A DNA stretch of 15,875 nt, from contig JAATVR010000295.1 of the NCBI GenBank assembly GCA_014523665.1, positions 1-15,875 of the forward strand, given 5' to 3'. Under the pieces are notes generated by a model that saw nothing but the letters and a program-made list of their open reading frames with translations, searched no databases and had not been told where the DNA came from. Both the position numbers and the translations under genes were made by a program. How positions within the stretch are numbered: the first letter of the stretch is position 1; every line of letters begins with the position of its first letter. This document shows positions 13,435-15,875 of the stretch, in pieces. Source of the stretch: Nitrososphaerales archaeon TH526. Its GTDB lineage: Archaea; Thermoproteota; Nitrososphaeria; Nitrososphaerales; Nitrososphaeraceae.

Positions 13435-13451
13435 CTTCAATCTAGTTGAAG
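13435..13451 (+). promoter_or_regulatory. Short hairpin just before the phosphatase start
   Basis: CTTCAA (13435-13440) and TTGAAG (13446-13451) pair across a 5-nt loop, ending 6 nt before the ATG at 13458. In RNA this would sit over the translation initiation region. Confidence 0.35.
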
Positions 13452-13457
13452 AGATTA

Positions 13458-14351
13458 ATGCAAGCTAGAATTGATGCCATCTTATCCGATTATGATGGAA
13501 CATTGTCTCCAACCGATACATTAAGAGGAAATGTAGAATTTATACCAAAACAGTTAGAAGGAATCTTGTGGGGAATTGCTCAAACAATCCCTGTTGGTAT
13601 TGTCTCAAGTAAAGATTATCATTTTATATACAATAAGGCAAAATTTGCTTGGGTTCTTTCCTGTATTATGGGTATGGAAACCATTGTTCTTAGAATCGCT
13701 AAAGATGCTTCAATTGAAATCGAAAAAAGAAGTAATAATGATGATGGCCTCAATTGTATCAAACAACGATATCTCCTTCCTAATATTGACAAAATACTAA
13801 AAAGTAATTCGGTTACATTGTCCAGATTAGCAGAAAATATTGAATCAGAATTTAAAGACAATGTGATGGTGGAAAGAAAATACACATGTGATAGAAAGTA
13901 CTTGGCAGGTGTTACAATTGACTATAGACACTTAAAGGATTGGAAGTTACACAAGAAAAAGCTTGAAGTACCTTTAAATGAAATGATCCAAAAATACAAG
14001 GCATTATCGTCAACTCCAAATTCTAACTTGTATATCCAGAAATATAGTTCACATCCTTTCTTGGATGTATATGCAGTCTACTCCGATAAAGGCATGGCAT
14101 TTGATCTTATTGCAACCAGTATCTTAAATCCTGAAGATAATGGAGAAATGAGTATACTGTATTTAGGAGATTCAGAAAATGACAATTCAGCATTCAAAAG
14201 GGCGTCTATATCTATAGGAATAACTTCAGACAAAAGATTAACTCCAAAGTTAGATTGCCAATATTTGATTGAATTTAGACAGCTTCCTGACTTTCTTAAA
14301 CACCTAGAAGAAAACAAATACATATTTTCAGAAAGTCTCTTAAGCTTGTAG
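13458..14351 (+). CDS. HAD-superfamily (type IIB) sugar-phosphate phosphatase-like hydrolase
   Basis: 297 aa from the ATG at 13458; a TTG at 13446 would add 4. All four HAD motifs are visible. Motif I is ILSDYDGTLSPT with nucleophile D11 and acid D13. Motif II is GIVSSKD with S50/S51. The motif III lysine is K211 in SDKGMAFDLI. Motif IV is LYLGDSENDN with G237, D238 and D242. The KG-A-F-L spacing and the insertion between motifs II and III fit subclass IIB, whose members include trehalose-, sucrose- and mannosylglycerate-phosphate phosphatases. No synthase partner lies in the window, so the substrate is open; a compatible-solute or glycan precursor phosphate is plausible. It is cytoplasmic and may be cotranscribed with the zinc-ribbon ORF. 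Confidence 0.75.
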   Translation: MQARIDAILSDYDGTLSPTDTLRGNVEFIPKQLEGILWGIAQTIPVGIVSSKDYHFIYNKAKFAWVLSCIMGMETIVLRIAKDASIEIEKRSNNDDGLNCIKQRYLLPNIDKILKSNSVTLSRLAENIESEFKDNVMVERKYTCDRKYLAGVTIDYRHLKDWKLHKKKLEVPLNEMIQKYKALSSTPNSNLYIQKYSSHPFLDVYAVYSDKGMAFDLIATSILNPEDNGEMSILYLGDSENDNSAFKRASISIGITSDKRLTPKLDCQYLIEFRQLPDFLKHLEENKYIFSESLLSL

Positions 14352-14423
14352 TAAATAGACTTGATACTAGTATAAACACACATCTCTAAAACAGCTTTTT
14401 ATCAGGGGAAGATATTCAGTGAA

Positions 14424-14479
14424 CTAGTACCTAAAACTGGCGATATTACCTAGTACCTAAATAATAGGTACTATTATTT
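14424..14479. repeat. Direct repeats CTAGTACCTAAA plus a 9-bp inverted repeat
   Basis: CTAGTACCTAAA occurs at 14424-14435 and again at 14450-14461. The second copy runs into AAATAATAG (14459-14467), which pairs with CTATTATTT (14471-14479) over a 3-nt loop. The pair of repeats and the adjacent hairpin lie about 75-130 nt after the phosphatase stop. They could be a terminator region, operator sites, or the end of a lost mobile element. Confidence 0.5.
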
Positions 14480-14529
14480 GAGATTAAGCAGACTGATATA
14501 GCTATAGGAGTTTTCAATACGTAAATTGT

Positions 14530-14643
14530 TTGACTGGCTTGCATGAAGAGGTAGACAGCACTACCTCAGAGTATTATCTAAAGGTAGAAACGTGGATCGA
14601 ATAATACCTTGAAGAGTTTTTCAATAACCGCACCCGTACCTAA
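14530..14643 (+). pseudogene. Decayed coding segment with in-frame stops
   Basis: The plus strand reads LTGLHEEVDSTTSEYYLKVE, then TWIE, a TAA at 14602-14604, then YLEEFFNNRTRT and a TAA at 14641-14643. The two parts are in the same frame and read as one acidic helical protein. The frame is open upstream to 14486 without an ATG. It may be a relic of a lost gene, or the first part may be a 24-aa TTG-started peptide. I do not recognise it. Confidence 0.28.
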
Positions 14644-14691
14644 TTCCGAACCTTGAGCTGGTGTTGGTGCCACCATTTACTAGCTATATTT

Positions 14692-14722
14692 TTAATATAT
14701 CATTAGCCTAGTGATATATTAA
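14692..14722. repeat. Near-perfect palindrome, 14-bp arms
   Basis: TTAATATATCATTA (14692-14705) and TAGTGATATATTAA (14709-14722) are inverse copies with one G-T wobble and a 3-nt centre (GCC). As DNA it is a long two-fold site; as RNA it is a strong AT-rich hairpin. It lies about 80 nt beyond the stop of the 158-aa minus-strand gene, so it may be that gene's terminator. Confidence 0.55.
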
Positions 14723-14800
14723 GCTCTAAAATTATCAAGTAAAGAATTACATACGTTAGCTTTAGAGAAATCTAAAGGATTAGTAACACTCTTTGCGATC

Positions 14801-15277
14801 CTATTCTCTATTTACTTTAGGTGGATGCTTTTCTAACCACTCATATCCTCTCCTTGCAAGAATTTCAAAGTTCTCTCTAAACCTTGGTTCATTCCATTGT
14901 TTTCTTATTCCATAGATAATCGGTTTAGCTCGCTCCCATTCTGCTTGCAGTCCTCCATATCTATCATAATAGAGATCTTCGGAAAGAAATCCGTATTCGA
15001 TAAGCAACCCTGCTAGTTCAAACTTTGCGGTGAATCTTTCAAATAGTTGAAATTCTCTACTTCCTTGGGGGTACTTGTTCTCGAACTCTTCTATCGTAGA
15101 GGGAATTTCATTTTGATGTAATTTGCTCCAGAACCATTGTGATGCCTCAAAATCATAGCTCGTGCTATACTGATCTCCTAATCTTAATAGCATATCCATA
15201 TGCTCCATAGTTATTGCCTTTCCGCGTTTTCCTACTGTACTTTGTTTTCGTCTAACTTTATTTTTCGATCTAGCCAT
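14801..15277 (-). CDS. Helical hypothetical protein, 158 aa
   Basis: ATG start. The first 20 residues are strongly basic (ARSKNKVRRKQSTVGKRGK), suggesting nucleic-acid or membrane-surface contact. Residues about 25-150 are all-helical with many aromatics and Arg/Glu: SREFQLFERFTAKFELAGLL, then EYGFLSEDLYYDRYGGLQAE and WERAKPIIYGIRKQWNEPRF. The middle reminds me of the DUF4760-like helical family, but only loosely, and I would not transfer a name. There is no signal peptide or membrane segment. It lies downstream of the C2H2 gene on the same strand with a 107-nt gap holding its own promoter. The promoter overlaps an inverted repeat, so it is probably controlled. Confidence 0.65.
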   Translation of the reverse strand: MARSKNKVRRKQSTVGKRGKAITMEHMDMLLRLGDQYSTSYDFEASQWFWSKLHQNEIPSTIEEFENKYPQGSREFQLFERFTAKFELAGLLIEYGFLSEDLYYDRYGGLQAEWERAKPIIYGIRKQWNEPRFRENFEILARRGYEWLEKHPPKVNRE

Positions 15278-15303
15278 TCTATAGGATGATTAGTATAATT
15301 GAA

Positions 15304-15323
15304 GATAAACGTATCAGTTTATC
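15304..15323 (-). promoter_or_regulatory. Inverted repeat overlapping the promoter of the 158-aa gene
   Basis: GATAAAC (15304-15310) and GTTTATC (15317-15323) are perfect inverse copies with a 6-nt centre. The proximal arm, read on the minus strand as GTTTATC, is centred 30 nt before the ATG and is the best TATA-like element. A dimeric repressor bound here would block the promoter. Confidence 0.4.
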
Positions 15324-15384
15324 GTTATTCAACTAGAAATCATTGTAGTAACTGGATTGCACATAAAATGGACTCGACCAAGCA

Positions 15385-15875
15385 CTAGATTTCTGCTTGC
15401 TCTATTATCTTTGGTTCTTCTATCTTCCCATGAAACGCTTGATAATGTTTTCTGTGACCGGCAGGAGTGTCAAATGCAGCCCCACAGTCGGGACATTCAT
15501 ATTTTGTAGTTGTGGTAGATAACCTTTGATTCTGTTTTTCATGATTATCTTCTTTTGCTTCTATTACTTCTGGAATATCCTTTTGCTCCTGAGGGAAGCG
15601 ATACTGCTCCTGCTGGTTGTTAACTTCTTCTATCTCTTCTTCAAGAGCAATTTTTATAATATTGGCTAGTGAAAATTCATTGTTTGCAATTGAATTTTTC
15701 ACATTAATACTACTGTATAACTTTGATGCTTCTTCTAACAACTTGTCGAATGCTCTCTTATCAACTTGGATACTAGTTGGAGAGTTATAACCAGCTTGTT
15801 TAAATGCATCTATTAATGAAGTCACAGCATCTAAAAGCATACCTGTATCTAAAGTGTCTTCTTGATTCAGTCTTC
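15385..15875 (-). CDS. C2H2 zinc-finger protein, 5' end outside the window
   Basis: The frame is open to the right edge: residues RLNQEDTLDTG precede the internal Met at 15840 and match GLKQENFVDTS of the shorter paralogue, so the Met at 15840 is not the start. At least 162 codons are present. Order: a conserved helical N-terminal domain (TSLIDAFKQAGYNSPTSIQV and KLLEEASK), a linker with an acidic stretch (EEEIEEVNNQQEQ), then one classical C2H2 finger, YECPDCGAAFDTPAGHRKHY followed by QAFH, with spacing C-x2-C-x12-H-x4-H. Single-finger proteins of this type are common in Nitrososphaerales; they are thought to bind nucleic acid or partner proteins, but their targets are unknown. Confidence 0.75.
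   Translation of the reverse strand, partial: RLNQEDTLDTGMLLDAVTSLIDAFKQAGYNSPTSIQVDKRAFDKLLEEASKLYSSINVKNSIANNEFSLANIIKIALEEEIEEVNNQQEQYRFPQEQKDIPEVIEAKEDNHEKQNQRLSTTTTKYECPDCGAAFDTPAGHRKHYQAFHGKIEEPKIIEQAEI

Noticed and set aside
13576..13885. Overlapping ORFs on both strands within the HAD phosphatase
   Set aside because: All four HAD motifs are in the long plus-strand frame; the others are shadows.
1..15875. CRISPR array or transposase
   Set aside because: No regularly spaced direct repeats of 24-37 bp and no DDE, HUH or serine recombinase motifs seen in any frame I read.

Overview
The window looks like chromosomal DNA from an ammonia-oxidising archaeon of the Nitrososphaera/Nitrosocosmicus type (Thaumarchaeota). 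The reasons are AT-rich DNA, archaeal TATA boxes about 27-35 nt upstream of start codons with very short or no leaders, several TTG starts, and a characteristic protein set: NodB-like polysaccharide deacetylases, a short winged-helix regulator, a secreted beta-helix protein with a Gln-rich linker, FUN14, and a C2H2 finger protein. This assignment rests on protein character only. I see no rRNA, tRNA, CRISPR array or intact transposase.

Left part (1-3780): a partial minus-strand ORF runs off the left edge, followed by about 700 bp without a convincing gene. Then come two membrane-anchored minus-strand deacetylase-family proteins. The 610-aa one pairs a degenerate N-terminal NodB domain with an intact second one. 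The 247-aa one has lost its metal-binding residues.

Middle-left (3780-7340): an accessory stretch of very small genes and remnants. It holds a 46-aa Arg/Ser-rich membrane protein, a coiled-coil protein, a 72-aa truncated copy of the finger-protein family also found at the right edge, a 71-aa tail-anchored protein, and several short zinc-ligand or acidic ORFs. Some of these can only be read by allowing a one-base shift at a homopolymer.

Centre (7345-8740): a two-gene unit of a winged-helix regulator and a secreted parallel beta-helix protein, separated by 2 nt and ended by a T-rich terminator. Next, on the minus strand, are a remnant that begins like a restriction/helicase subunit and a CARF-winged-helix regulator. 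The regulator is divergent from a FUN14-family membrane protein, with repeated TTAACG/TTAATAAC half-sites between them.

Right part (10435-15875): an FAD-dependent CrtI-like oxidoreductase with clearly higher G+C; an N-terminally truncated DNA methyltransferase remnant; a minus-strand pair of small genes, the first broken by an apparent -1 shift; a divergent 49-aa zinc-ribbon microprotein; and a HAD-family sugar-phosphate phosphatase. A repeat/palindrome-rich gap follows, then a 158-aa helical protein whose promoter overlaps an inverted repeat, and a C2H2 zinc-finger protein cut by the right edge.

The most promising regulatory unit is the CARF-winged-helix/FUN14 divergent pair. It is an orphan ring-nucleotide-type sensor with no CRISPR system in view. 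The methyltransferase and restriction-like remnants suggest a decayed restriction-modification background. The abundance of unannotated microproteins is the other notable feature.
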